A stretch of DNA of 64,000 nucleotides from Paenibacillus sp. PL91 (GCF_012935325.2 NZ_JABBYG020000001.1:620001-684000), one strand, 5' to 3'. Counted from the stretch's first letter, positions 17,311 through 25,750 are shown. Notes: generated by a model not told the origin, from the letters alone. Made by a program: numbers and translations.

Positions 17311-18102
17311 TTACGATTCGGATGTTTCTTTTTGTATTTTTGCTGGATTGTTAATTTTGTAAGGAATGGGATGCTTCGTGAGCTTCTTCGTTACAATTTT
17401 ACCTTCAAAATGGATCGTATCCCCAATTTCAAGCTCGAATTTTTTGAGCGTGGCGCTATGGCTGGACCAAGCTTCCCCGACTTCGATGGCCGGATCGACG
17501 ATGGAAACCGCTTCATAGATGACCACTTCATCCTCGGTATCAGAGAAATTGTTCGGCACAGTCGTAAATTCTTTGACCGTAGCAGACATTTTGACCTTTT
17601 CCTCCGGAAGCTGCAGCTTTGGCGTCTTTTCTTTCTTTGCTTTCCCTTTTGGAGGAGCAGCTGGCTCTGGTTCAGGGGCTTGGTGCTCTGCTTCTTCCCC
17701 AGGTGAAGCCGTTTCCGGCTGAGGCTCTAATTCTGTTTCCGGCAAATGGGGCTCTGCATTGCTGCTCTCAATTGCTGCTTGCTCTACAAGCTCTGTACCC
17801 GGAGTCTCCTCTGCTGCCGTTGCCGCGTTCTTCTGACCATAGTTCGATGCCTGCATTTCCTTAAGATAGGAAGGATGGATGCAATGCTTTTGCTCGTTGT
17901 CGAATGCGATAACGGCAGTCATCTTATCGACATAACCTATAATGCTGCAGGGCAGGTTCATGCCGTTCCCCTTGTAGAAAAAAGCTTTGGTCTTCGATGC
18001 CTTGTCCGACAGCAAGCTCCATTCCTTGCACTTTTCTATTTGCTCTGCTTCGTTTTCGAAGGCAATGTACGTTATTGGCTCAATAATGAAGCTATGTACC
18101 AT
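17311..18102 (-). CDS. Hypothetical protein with Pro/Glu-rich linker
   Basis: This 263 aa protein has three parts. Residues 1-85 form a folded domain beginning MVHSFIIEPITYIAFENE, with cysteines in KCKEW, LPCSIIGY and KHCIHP. Residues 95-160 are a low-complexity linker rich in Pro, Glu and Ala. Residues 165-263 form a strand-rich domain (EIGDTIHFEGKIVTKKLTKHPIPYKI) that could be an OB-like fold. No signal peptide or membrane helix is seen. No family recognised. AAAGGCGGGG precedes the ATG. It is a single leftward gene. Confidence 0.75.
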   Translation of the reverse strand: MVHSFIIEPITYIAFENEAEQIEKCKEWSLLSDKASKTKAFFYKGNGMNLPCSIIGYVDKMTAVIAFDNEQKHCIHPSYLKEMQASNYGQKNAATAAEETPGTELVEQAAIESSNAEPHLPETELEPQPETASPGEEAEHQAPEPEPAAPPKGKAKKEKTPKLQLPEEKVKMSATVKEFTTVPNNFSDTEDEVVIYEAVSIVDPAIEVGEAWSSHSATLKKFELEIGDTIHFEGKIVTKKLTKHPIPYKINNPAKIQKETSES

Positions 18103-18172
18103 ATAATCCCCGCCTTTCTGTTTGTCCCTTTATATATTATCATTTTTTTGGATGTAAGTCGGTATCTTTATA

Positions 18173-18201
18173 TTGACGTTAGTACGAATATCCTATAGGA
18201 T
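18173..18201 (+). promoter_or_regulatory. Possible promoter of the sugar importer operon
   Basis: TTGACG (18173-18178) and TAGGAT (18196-18201) have 17-bp spacing. The -10 is weak. It lies in the gap between divergent genes and about 45 nt before the lipoprotein start. Confidence 0.35.
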
Positions 18202-18246
18202 TACTTAAGATAACAGTCATCATTTTACATAAGGGGAGAATTGGAA

Positions 18247-19383
18247 ATGTACCAGAAGAAATTACGCATCGTTTTCGGCGTGTTACTTGCAATTGCGATG
18301 ATTGCGACAGGATGCGGACAAGCGAAAAATGGAAACTCGGGCGGAAGCTCAAATAACGTAAGCAGCAATGCAGGTTCCAAAAACATCGAAAATCTTCCAG
18401 CTGCTATTGCGGCCAAGGATGAAATTAAATTGATGGTTATCCGTAAAATTGGCGGAGATGACCATACGGCGCAATTTATAGCCGGCGCGAAGCAAGAGGG
18501 CGAATCGCTTGGCTTTAAAGTCGATACGTTCTCCGCGGGCGGCGATACCGCGAAATTCCATGATGCGATCGCACAAGCGACAGACAGCGATTATGACGGC
18601 GTCGTCATCTCTCACGGTGACGATCCGGCAACGGTTGAGGCCGTTCAGAAGCTGGCGGACAAAGGCATTCCCGTTGTCGCTTTCGACTCCGTAGCCGAAT
18701 TATCCACTATTCCTGGCGTGACGTTGACGTCGCAAGACGATGAGGCGCTTGCGCAATTTTCGCTCGATCAGCTGGTGAAAGAGAAGGGCGAAGAAGCAAA
18801 AATCGTATATCTGTGGGTAGACGGTTTCCCGCCGATGGTTCGTCGCAATAAGGTTTACCAAGATACGCTTTCGAAATACCCAGGCATCAAGGAAATCGAA
18901 CGCTTTGGCGTAGCGAATGAGAATACGTCGGTTGAAACGCAAAATGCGGTTGCTGCCATGCTGACCAAGCATCCAAAAGGCGAAATTGATGCGATTTTTG
19001 CAACTTGGGACGCATTTGCAATCGGTGCTGCTAGAGCGCTGATTGAAGCGGGACGCACGGAAATTAAAATTTACGGCATTGACGTTTCGAATGCTGATTT
19101 GCAAGTTATGCAAGAAGAGAACAGCCCATGGGCAGCTACAGCGGCTGTTGATCCAAAAATGATTGGCGCGGTAAACGTAAGGCTGCTTGCCAAAAAAATC
19201 GCTGGCGAAGAAACGCCTGCCACCTACAACTTGGAAGCTGCACTCATCGGTCAAGAGGATTTGAAAAAATCGAGCGAGTCGGTCAACATGGTTAGCTTGG
19301 CAGACATTATTCCTGGCTGGGGCACTACGGATGCGTTTGAAGAGGATTGGATGAAATCTTTAAAAAGCGCAAACGGCAAATAA
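18247..19383 (+). CDS. Sugar ABC transporter substrate-binding lipoprotein
   Basis: This is a 378 aa type I periplasmic-binding-like protein. The signal peptide ends in a lipobox (MIATGC), giving a lipid-anchored Cys near residue 21. The mature domain follows the ribose/xylose/galactose-binding pattern: KLMVIRKIGGDDHTAQFIAGAKQE, DYDGVVISHGDD, IPVVAFDS, AIFATWDAFAIGAARALIEAG and YGIDVSNADLQ. GGGGAG lies 9 nt before ATG 18247. It feeds the ATPase and permease downstream. The sugar cannot be fixed, but the nearness of araA makes a pentose plausible (inference). Confidence 0.9.
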   Translation: MYQKKLRIVFGVLLAIAMIATGCGQAKNGNSGGSSNNVSSNAGSKNIENLPAAIAAKDEIKLMVIRKIGGDDHTAQFIAGAKQEGESLGFKVDTFSAGGDTAKFHDAIAQATDSDYDGVVISHGDDPATVEAVQKLADKGIPVVAFDSVAELSTIPGVTLTSQDDEALAQFSLDQLVKEKGEEAKIVYLWVDGFPPMVRRNKVYQDTLSKYPGIKEIERFGVANENTSVETQNAVAAMLTKHPKGEIDAIFATWDAFAIGAARALIEAGRTEIKIYGIDVSNADLQVMQEENSPWAATAAVDPKMIGAVNVRLLAKKIAGEETPATYNLEAALIGQEDLKKSSESVNMVSLADIIPGWGTTDAFEEDWMKSLKSANGK

Positions 19384-19416
19384 TTCATAAATAATGGTAT
19401 AATAGATTTTAATAAT

Positions 19417-19446
19417 AGCGCCCTTATCCATCCGGATAAGGGCGCT
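19417..19446 (+). repeat. Intercistronic stem-loop between binding protein and ATPase genes
   Basis: A perfect 13-bp stem, AGCGCCCTTATCC with GGATAAGGGCGCT, and a 4-nt loop are not followed by a T tract. Such elements often protect the upstream message or partly stop transcription, giving excess binding protein over ATPase. That role is inferred. Confidence 0.7.
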
Positions 19447-19476
19447 CTATCCTGTTTGGAGAGGAAGGTGGGTCTG

Positions 19477-20997
19477 TTGATAGACTCGAAAGCAAGCTTG
19501 CTGGAAATGAAACGGATATCGATCTCCTTTCCAGGCGTAAAGGCATTGGCCCATGTTGATTTTCATACTGCAGCCGGCAGGGCGCATGCGTTGATCGGGG
19601 CAAACGGCGCTGGGAAGTCCACGCTCATGAAGGTGCTTGCCGGCGCGCATGATCATTATACGGGAAGCATCTCGATCGATGGCAAGGAGGTTCGAATCCG
19701 TACGCCGAAGGACGCCAAGGATAACGGCATTCAGGTCGTTTATCAAGAGGTAGATACGGCACTAATCCCGAACCTGTCCGTTGGCGAAAATATTATGCTG
19801 GAGCATACGGTGCATGACATGGGAAGCAGGCAGCTTATTCATTGGAAGCAGCTGCATCAATCAGCGCAGCGCATTTTAGAGCGGATGAATGTGAAGGTAC
19901 CTACGAGGAAGCTCGTTCAAGACCTTACGCTTGCCGAGAAGCAAATGGTGCTGATCGCCCGTTCTGTTTCGAAGCAATGCCGCTTTCTCGTGCTTGACGA
20001 GCCGACGGCTCCTCTAAGTCATAGCGAGACGGAGCAGCTATTCAATCTGATTCGGCTATTAAAGTCGGAGGGCGTTGGCATCATCTTTATCTCTCATCGT
20101 TTGCCGGAGCTTTACGAGATTTGTGACGATATTACGATAATGAGGGATGGACAGCTCGTCATACGGGAGCAGCTGGCTAATGTCGGTCAGCATAAAGTAG
20201 TCGAATATATGCTCGGGGAGAAGATGGAAGGACAATTCCCTAAATCATCCATCACGATTGGCGAGAAGTGGTTTGAAGCGAAGGGCATTCGTGATCGCGA
20301 TAAAGTAAACGGTGTAGATATACATATCCGCAAGGGGGAAATAGTCGGACTCGCCGGTTTGGTTGGCGCCGGCAAAACAGAGCTTTGCCGCGCTTTGTTT
20401 GGAGCAGCTCCTGACTCCTCAGGGGAACTTTACTTCAATAAGAGATTAGTGAGGGTAAACTCACCTTACCAAGCCGTGAAGAACGGTATCGCCCTCGTTC
20501 CGGAAGAGAGGAGACGGGAAGGCGTCTTTGTCGAGGAGTCTGTAAGTGACAACTTGACTGCCGCCGTATTATCGCGCTTTACAAGATGGGGCTCATGGCT
20601 GAGCAAGGCGAAGGAAAAGAAAGCTGCAGGCGAAATCATTAAAAGCCTTGGCATCAAAACACCTAGCGAGCAAGCGAAAGTAAAAAATTTGTCCGGCGGG
20701 AACCAGCAAAAGGTTGCTATCGGTAAATGGCTGCTTGCTGATGCGGATGTGTATTTATTTGACGAGCCTACAAAGGGTGTCGATGTAGGCGCAAAGCGGG
20801 ACATCTATGAGCTTGTCGCTGAGCTTGCGAGTCGCGGGAAATGTATTTTGTATGCATCCAGCGAGATGACCGAGATGATCGGCATTACGGATCGCATTTA
20901 TGTCATGTATGACGGCGTCGTTATCAAGGAGCTTGAGACGCGCAGCACCGATGAAGAAGAGATTTTGCTTTATAGCACTGGAGGCTTGTTAACATGA
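19477..20997 (+). CDS. Sugar ABC transporter ATP-binding protein, double ATPase (RbsA/MglA/XylG type)
   Basis: This is a tandem ATPase of about 506 aa. The first domain has Walker A GANGAGKST, a degenerate signature LTLAEKQ and Walker B LVLDEPT. The second has GLVGAGKTE, signature LSGGNQQK and Walker B YLFDEPTKGVD. Two fused ATPases per chain is typical of CUT2 monosaccharide importers, which take up pentoses, ribose or galactose. Start choice is uncertain: TTG 19477 has AGGAAGG 8 nt upstream, while GTG 19468 and TTG 19456 are also in frame. Its stop overlaps the permease ATG by 4 nt. Confidence 0.9.
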   Translation: MIDSKASLLEMKRISISFPGVKALAHVDFHTAAGRAHALIGANGAGKSTLMKVLAGAHDHYTGSISIDGKEVRIRTPKDAKDNGIQVVYQEVDTALIPNLSVGENIMLEHTVHDMGSRQLIHWKQLHQSAQRILERMNVKVPTRKLVQDLTLAEKQMVLIARSVSKQCRFLVLDEPTAPLSHSETEQLFNLIRLLKSEGVGIIFISHRLPELYEICDDITIMRDGQLVIREQLANVGQHKVVEYMLGEKMEGQFPKSSITIGEKWFEAKGIRDRDKVNGVDIHIRKGEIVGLAGLVGAGKTELCRALFGAAPDSSGELYFNKRLVRVNSPYQAVKNGIALVPEERRREGVFVEESVSDNLTAAVLSRFTRWGSWLSKAKEKKAAGEIIKSLGIKTPSEQAKVKNLSGGNQQKVAIGKWLLADADVYLFDEPTKGVDVGAKRDIYELVAELASRGKCILYASSEMTEMIGITDRIYVMYDGVVIKELETRSTDEEEILLYSTGGLLT

Positions 20998-21986
20998 ATG
21001 CTGCCGATTCAATTCGGAACAAAAAAACGTTTCAATTTGTTGATTTTTTGTACAAGTATGGCACATTGATTACCATACTGCTGTTGGTCGTGTATTTTGG
21101 CACGGCAACGGACAATTTTCTAAGTACCGCAAATATCATTAACATTTTGCGTTCGATATCGATCGTTACGATTATTGCCATAGGACTTACCGTTTCCTTA
21201 TCGGTTGGCGGCTTCGACCTTTCGGTAGGCTCTGTTGCTTCGCTAGCGAATGCTCTAGTAATTTCTATGTACGTATGGCATGGGCAAAGCTTTGGTCTAG
21301 GTATCGCAGTCACTATAGTGTTTTGCCTCATTGTCGGGGTTATAAACGCCTTTCTTGTCATTAATTTTAAAATTCAAGATATGCTAATGACGCTTGCTAC
21401 GATGTTCGTGTTTCAAGGAGTTGCGCTCACCTACACAAGAGGCGCAACCATCTCGCAAAATATGGTGCTGCCAAGCGGCGATTTCGCCACTGGCCAGATT
21501 CCAAAGCTGTTCAGCAAGCTTGGACAAGTTCCTTGGATTATCATCATCATGCTGGTCATCGTAGCTGCCGTTCATCTCTTTCTCACTTACACGAAGCATG
21601 GGCGTTATATGTACATGATAGGCGGCAATCAGGAAGCAGCTAAGCTGTCGGGCATCGCGGTTAGCAGATATCGGCTGTTCGCCTATTTAATTTCCGCTTT
21701 ATTTGCCGCAATTGGCGGTATCATCCTTGGCGCGCGAGTCATGAACGCTGAAGTAAATGCCGGCGGACCTTATTTAATGGATGCGGTAGCGGCTGCATTT
21801 ATCGGCTATTCTGTTCTCGGCGCAGGCAAGCCAAATGCATTCGGTACTTTTGCAGGGGCTGTATTGATCGGCATTTTATCAAATGGCCTTATTATGCTGT
21901 CCGTTCCCTATTACGCGATGGATATCGTGAAGGGTTCTGTACTTGCGCTTGCGCTCGCCATTACCTACTACAAGAGAAAACATTAA
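20994..21986 (+). CDS. Sugar ABC transporter permease (RbsC/XylH type)
   Basis: This 330 aa protein has eight to ten membrane helices and belongs to the CUT2 branched monosaccharide permease family. The conserved stretches are GLTVSLSVGGFDLSVGS, the cytoplasmic coupling segment GGNQEAAKLSGIAV, and AAFIGYSVLGAGKPNAFGT. Only one permease gene is present, so it should act as a homodimer with the double ATPase. The ATG overlaps the ATPase stop (ATGA), showing coupling. It is the last gene of the three-gene import operon. Confidence 0.92.
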   Translation: MNAADSIRNKKTFQFVDFLYKYGTLITILLLVVYFGTATDNFLSTANIINILRSISIVTIIAIGLTVSLSVGGFDLSVGSVASLANALVISMYVWHGQSFGLGIAVTIVFCLIVGVINAFLVINFKIQDMLMTLATMFVFQGVALTYTRGATISQNMVLPSGDFATGQIPKLFSKLGQVPWIIIIMLVIVAAVHLFLTYTKHGRYMYMIGGNQEAAKLSGIAVSRYRLFAYLISALFAAIGGIILGARVMNAEVNAGGPYLMDAVAAAFIGYSVLGAGKPNAFGTFAGAVLIGILSNGLIMLSVPYYAMDIVKGSVLALALAITYYKRKH

Positions 21987-21995
21987 TCGTTTAGG

Positions 21996-22034
21996 ATGAA
22001 CCGTCAGAGCTATTGCTCGGGCGGTTCTTTCATT
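21996..22034 (+). terminator. Probable terminator after the sugar importer
   Basis: GAACCGTC is paired with GGCGGTTC around an inner arm, followed by TTTCATT. The T tract is short, so confidence is moderate. Confidence 0.5.
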
Positions 22035-22143
22035 ATTGAATAGCTCAGTCTCTAGACGGAGAGAAAATCGAGCTGAGGTGCGAGTGTAAGCTTAAGCATA
22101 TCTGTCAGAATGAAGATACATATATGCATGGGGGGCTACCGTA

Positions 22144-22635
22144 TTGAAAGAAATAATAGGTTACACAGGAATAATTGAAAAACCATATGACGAGGTTGTC
22201 AGCTATTTATCTACGATGCCTACAGGTCGGATAACGGCAAGTCATTTGCCGCTTCTCTTGACTGGTGCTAGCGGAAGCGAAGGGGCTTTGCAGGTAAAAG
22301 GAGGCCCTCAGCTATTTACGATTTATACAGGCGATGAGTCAGCAGCCATTCGAATCGCATATATGGATATCGATGCTGCAAACGGGCATTTTACCGTCTT
22401 TGGAGGCTGGTGGTACCGCAATGATTATGAGCTTAGTCCGCATGCTAAAGGCTGCTTGGTCCGTTATTCCATTGGAAATGCAGCATCGCCGCTCAGCAGC
22501 TGGCTTGTTCCATTATTAAAGGATTACCGCGGCTATAAGAATGAGAAACGCACGGGACGAATGATGCGTGCCTTTGACGATTGGGTGGCTGTCTTAGGTG
22601 TAAGATTGCAATGCAAAGCCTATCGACTAGACTAG
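22144..22635 (+). CDS. Hypothetical protein, possible SRPBCC (START-like) fold
   Basis: This 163 aa protein begins MKEIIGYTGIIEKPYDEVVSYL and ends with a long helix (MMRAFDDWVAVLGV). An N-terminal strand, then a helix (PYDEVVSYL), then many strands and a C-terminal helix suggest the SRPBCC/Bet v1 layout, seen in polyketide cyclase-like proteins that bind hydrophobic ligands. No catalytic residues can be named. The start is TTG, 8 nt after GGGGGG. It is monocistronic and lies before the Fur-regulated hmoA. Confidence 0.55.
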   Translation: MKEIIGYTGIIEKPYDEVVSYLSTMPTGRITASHLPLLLTGASGSEGALQVKGGPQLFTIYTGDESAAIRIAYMDIDAANGHFTVFGGWWYRNDYELSPHAKGCLVRYSIGNAASPLSSWLVPLLKDYRGYKNEKRTGRMMRAFDDWVAVLGVRLQCKAYRLD

Positions 22636-22647
22636 TATTAGTCTTTC

Positions 22648-22676
22648 TTGACAATGATAATCGTTATCGTTATAGT
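22648..22676 (+). promoter_or_regulatory. hmoA promoter overlapped by a Fur box
   Basis: TTGACA (22648-22653), a 17-bp spacer and TATAGT (22671-22676) form a strong SigA promoter. The spacer holds TGATAATCGTTATCG (about 22655-22669), which matches the Fur 7-1-7 motif TGATAATNATTATCA at most positions. Fur bound here with iron would block RNA polymerase, so hmoA should be expressed on iron limitation. Confidence 0.8.
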
Positions 22677-22713
22677 GAGGAGGAAATAAGTAACAATAAT
22701 AGGAGGCATTACT

Positions 22714-23052
22714 GTGTTCATTCAATTGCGATCAATCGTAGTGGAAAAGGGTAATTCTCAGCAGGTAGTCGAAAATTTTGGGCAAGAGGGCCATATCGAC
22801 GGCATGGAAGGACTAATCGATATAAACATTATGGTCAATCGGAAAGCGAAGGATTCCGAGGAAGTCGTTATTATGATTCGCTGGGAATCCGAAGAAGCAT
22901 GGAAAAATTGGGAGAAAGACCCTGTCCACCTCGCAGGTCACCGGAACAAAAAGGACGAGAAGCGCCCAGAATACATTCTTGATTCATCGGTCAATATGTA
23001 TGACGTGAAAAAAATTAAACAAGGTACATTCGGCAAGGAACGAGTCATTTAG
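22714..23052 (+). CDS. hmoA: Heme-degrading monooxygenase (HmoA/IsdG type)
   Basis: This is a 112 aa ABM-fold protein. It carries the IsdG-family residues in EEVVIMIRWESEEAWKNWEKDPVHLAGHR, with Asn/Trp/His positions for heme binding, and closely follows the pattern I recall for Bacillus HmoA (about 108 aa). It opens heme to release iron, in the cytoplasm. The GTG start is preceded by AGGAGG-like sequence. The upstream Fur box fits a role in iron supply. No heme importer is next to it. A terminator follows. Confidence 0.85.
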   Translation: MFIQLRSIVVEKGNSQQVVENFGQEGHIDGMEGLIDINIMVNRKAKDSEEVVIMIRWESEEAWKNWEKDPVHLAGHRNKKDEKRPEYILDSSVNMYDVKKIKQGTFGKERVI

Positions 23053-23059
23053 TACCGAG

Positions 23060-23102
23060 CAAAGAAAGCGGTATAGCCTAAATGGGCATGCCGCTTTCTT
23101 TG
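23060..23102 (+). terminator. Terminator after hmoA
   Basis: A 12-bp stem (CAAAGAAAGCGG with CCGCTTTCTTTG) encloses an inner hairpin. The right arm is itself T-rich and is followed by TTG. Confidence 0.7.
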
Positions 23103-23146
23103 TTGTCGATTCATTCATCGTTTCTTACTTTCGAAAATAAGAGAAT

Positions 23147-23177
23147 AAAAAAAGCCGCTGGCATTAGCCAACGGCTT
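23147..23177 (-). terminator. Terminator of the leftward secreted-protein gene
   Basis: On the minus strand, AAGCCGTTGGC pairs with GCCAGCGGCTT and is followed by a run of T (complement of AAAAAAA, 23147-23153). Confidence 0.8.
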
Positions 23178-23190
23178 CTCCAATGGCAGA

Positions 23191-23550
23191 TTAATAACAA
23201 TAGAAGCGTTCCCAAAGCTTATAGGAATCGTCCTTGTTCTTATCCCACCAACAGATGTCATCCCACCAGTCATCATCATCCCACCAGTCAAACCAACCTT
23301 TGGAGTCCCAATCTTTATCGACCTTATGCTTGTTCGATTGATTGGAATGATTGTTGTTCTGATTAACATGATTGTTATTATAATTGTTGCTGCTATTGCT
23401 CTTTGACACTGAAAACACGGATAAAATATTGGATAGAAAGCTTTTTTTATTTTCTGAAGCTGCATTATTCGATGAAGCAAATGCGGAAGCCGGGAACATA
23501 CATACGCCTATCAGCAGAGTCAGACATAAGATTTTTTGGAATTTGGGCAT
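23191..23550 (-). CDS. Secreted Trp/Asp/Asn-rich small protein
   Basis: This is a 119 aa protein. A signal peptide (residues 1-25) ends ASAFA before SSNNAASENKK. The mature part has an Asn/Ser/His-rich spacer, then a block with nine Trp and many Asp (WFDWWDDDDWWDD) and a C-terminus with two Cys. The start at 23550 has GGGAGG 10 nt upstream; an in-frame start at 23580 would put extra residues before the signal peptide. No family recognised. Role unknown; the acidic-aromatic block could bind metal ions, polysaccharide or surface material (speculative). Confidence 0.7.
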   Translation of the reverse strand: MPKFQKILCLTLLIGVCMFPASAFASSNNAASENKKSFLSNILSVFSVSKSNSSNNYNNNHVNQNNNHSNQSNKHKVDKDWDSKGWFDWWDDDDWWDDICWWDKNKDDSYKLWERFYCY

Positions 23551-23704
23551 GACATCAATACCTCCCCGACAATAAACCAATTACGAACCGGACGTTCGTT
23601 ATTAAGAATTTTATAATAAAATAGTCCTTTTGTAAAAGAATTCTTTAAAAGAATTAGATATATAGGAGGGGGTCTTTAGCCATATTAAAGATATTAATAG
23701 GATG

Positions 23705-24592
23705 CTAGTGTTTGGCGAAGCGCTCCTTATTAAACGAAATCCATTCTCTTGTGGCCAGCGAGAGATAGCCCGTCCGTTTCCAAACCATGGCAAGGTGCCA
23801 AGGTATCTCGGGATCAACAAGCGAAACGGTTCTCACCTTTGCAGCATCAAGCTGCTGGCATATGCGATCCGGCAGCATGGCAATGCCTAAATTTTCTCCG
23901 ACCATTTCTCCGATAAAATCCCATTGCGAGCTCTCGTAGACGATATGCGGATCAAAGCCAATCGCTTGGCACTCATGAATAATGCGGTCATGCAGGGCAA
24001 AATCGCTGTTGAACAAAATAAATCGTTCATGCGTCAGCTCGTTTAGCTTAATTTGCTTGTTTGCAGCAAGCGGATGCGAGGGATGCAGAACGACTTTTAA
24101 CCGATCCTGCACAAGCTGGAACGAGTCAAAGACCTCCTCATCAATCGGCGACAACACAACGCCTACATCAAGCGAACCGTCTGCGACATGCTCTTCTACC
24201 TTCTTAGCACCGTCCTCCACGAGCTTAATCGCTATGCCTGGATAACGAACCTGAAAGCTCTTGATTACGCTTGGAAAAAAGCTTGAGCCGGCCATCGGAG
24301 GCAGTCCGATTCGGATACTGCCTTTCTTCAAATAAGTCAGGTCATTGATTTCAGCCTGCAAATTATCGAACAGCGCTAAAATCGGGACCGCATAATCGTA
24401 TATGGCTTTCCCGGCATCCGTCAGCTTAATCGTTTTCCCGTCGCGATCAAACACCTCAAAGTTGAGCTCGATTTCTAGATTTTTGATCATTTTACTAATC
24501 GTAGGCTGTGTGATATGCAGCGCTTCGGCCGCTTTGGTGAAGCTGCTGCAGCGTACAATTTCAGCAATGTATTGCAAATGGCGGATTTCCAT
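23705..24592 (-). CDS. cidR: LysR-family regulator, CidR-like
   Basis: This 295 aa protein has an N-terminal winged helix (MEIRHLQYIAEIVRCSSFTKAAEALHI, recognition part TQPTISKMIKNLE) and a C-terminal effector domain from about residue 90. It lies back-to-back with cidAB, the arrangement of cidR (ywbI) in Bacillus and Staphylococcus, where it activates the holin-like operon in response to acetate or low pH. The start follows AAAGGAG. It has a paralogue at 29079-29987 and shares with it a conserved operator-like block. A possible terminator is not clear; it ends 155 nt from the secreted protein gene. Confidence 0.8.
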   Translation of the reverse strand: MEIRHLQYIAEIVRCSSFTKAAEALHITQPTISKMIKNLEIELNFEVFDRDGKTIKLTDAGKAIYDYAVPILALFDNLQAEINDLTYLKKGSIRIGLPPMAGSSFFPSVIKSFQVRYPGIAIKLVEDGAKKVEEHVADGSLDVGVVLSPIDEEVFDSFQLVQDRLKVVLHPSHPLAANKQIKLNELTHERFILFNSDFALHDRIIHECQAIGFDPHIVYESSQWDFIGEMVGENLGIAMLPDRICQQLDAAKVRTVSLVDPEIPWHLAMVWKRTGYLSLATREWISFNKERFAKH

Positions 24593-24615
24593 TCGGACAC
24601 TCCTTTACATAGATA

Positions 24616-24654
24616 AATGGAATGCAAATCATAAGATATATTCATTTTACCTAT
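24616..24654. promoter_or_regulatory. Probable CidR operator in the cidR-cidA gap
   Basis: A 39-bp block ending GATATATTCATTTTACCTAT is 31/39 identical to 30050-30088 in the other LysR intergenic gap, in the same orientation relative to the divergent genes. It has the AT-rich dyads expected of LysR sites. It starts 23 bp upstream of cidR and ends 47 bp upstream of cidA. Confidence 0.65.
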
Positions 24655-24701
24655 GAGGTCGCGCTCTGTATACTTTTTGTAGTGGAAGAGGTGGAGTCAT
24701 C

Positions 24702-25073
24702 ATGAAGACGTTGCTAAAAACAGCAGCACAGGTTGTTATATTTATTCTACTTGCCAGACTATCGGATGCGATTGTAAAATGGCTGCATTTGCCGGTTTCG
24801 GGCAGTATCGTGGGCATTATTATTCTATTCACTTTGCTTCAATTAAAAGTAATTCGAATGGAGTGGATTGAATTGGGATCAAAATGGCTGCTTGCAGAGA
24901 TGCTGCTATTTTTTATACCTGCAGCGGTGGGCATTACAAATTACAAAAGCTTAGTCATGCATAGCGGCATATTCATATTTCTATCGATATTTATTAGCAC
25001 CATCGCAGTTATGGTATTTGCGGGGCTAATCGGTGAACGGATAGCCGGGAAATGGGGCGGAGAGGCCCAATGA
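24702..25073 (+). CDS. cidA: Holin-like protein CidA/LrgA family
   Basis: This 123 aa protein has four membrane helices. The family pattern is seen in LARLSDAIVKWLHLPVSGSIVGIIILFTLL and in AEMLLFFIPAAVGITNY. CidA/LrgA proteins are small holin-like membrane proteins linked to autolysis and to overflow metabolites such as acetate or pyruvate. The GAGGTGGAG ribosome site precedes the ATG. Its stop overlaps the cidB start (ATGA). The divergent cidR and the conserved block in between point to control by CidR. Confidence 0.88.
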   Translation: MKTLLKTAAQVVIFILLARLSDAIVKWLHLPVSGSIVGIIILFTLLQLKVIRMEWIELGSKWLLAEMLLFFIPAAVGITNYKSLVMHSGIFIFLSIFISTIAVMVFAGLIGERIAGKWGGEAQ

Positions 25074-25750
25074 GCCAGGCGTTATGTTGGTTAATAGGCA
25101 CGGTTGCCGTTTATATGGCTGCCAAAAAATTGTACCGCGCTTATCCGAAGGTGTATTTGACGCCGCTCCTTGTTGCGCCTATCGTCGTCATCCTGGCAAC
25201 GCAGCTCAGCGGCGTTTCGTTTGATAGGTATGAGGAAGGAGCAGGATGGCTGACGAAGCTGGTTGAGCCGGCAACGATAGCGCTCGGTATGACGTTATAC
25301 CGGCACATGGACATTATGAGAAAAAATGGTTGGGCAATTGCGGTCAGCGTCACCGCTGGTGCGATTATCGCCATTGTGACTTCGACTGGTCTAGCTTATT
25401 TATTTGGATTAGATGCAAGCATTAGGGAAAGCTTGGCGCCACGTTCGGCTACAACACCGATTGCGATCTCCATATCCGGCTCCATAGGCGGTGTTCCGAC
25501 GATCACAGCTATCGCGACGCTAATAACAGGTTTAATTGGCTTGATTGCAGGGCCGCTTATTGTCAAATGGTTTGGAATTAGAAGCGCAGTCGCGCGAGGC
25601 GTCCTTTTTGGAACAAGCGCTCATTCTGCCGGCATCAGCAAAGCGCTCGAATATGATGCGGTTACCGGCTCCGTTGCTGGCATCGCGATGATGGTCACAG
25701 CCTTCGTTACGCTGATCGCGACCCCTTGGCTGATAGGGTTGTTTGGGTAG
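25070..25750 (+). CDS. cidB: CidB/LrgB-family membrane protein
   Basis: This 226 aa protein has six to seven membrane helices. LrgB-family motifs are SLAPRSATTPIAISISGSIGG, then RGVLFGTSAHSAGISKALEYD. It is the partner of CidA in the CidAB/LrgAB/YwbHG systems for autolysis control and metabolite export. The ATG at 25070 overlaps the cidA stop by 4 nt and has GGAGAGG upstream; an earlier in-frame ATG at 25052 lies inside cidA and lacks a ribosome site. Confidence 0.9.
   Translation: MSQALCWLIGTVAVYMAAKKLYRAYPKVYLTPLLVAPIVVILATQLSGVSFDRYEEGAGWLTKLVEPATIALGMTLYRHMDIMRKNGWAIAVSVTAGAIIAIVTSTGLAYLFGLDASIRESLAPRSATTPIAISISGSIGGVPTITAIATLITGLIGLIAGPLIVKWFGIRSAVARGVLFGTSAHSAGISKALEYDAVTGSVAGIAMMVTAFVTLIATPWLIGLFG

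Noticed and set aside
23583..23599. LexA/SOS-like box ACGAAC-N5-GTTCGT upstream of the secreted Trp-rich protein gene
   Set aside because: The Bacillus LexA box has CGAAC-N4-GTTCG. The spacing here is five, so the half sites are out of register. It may be an operator for another factor.
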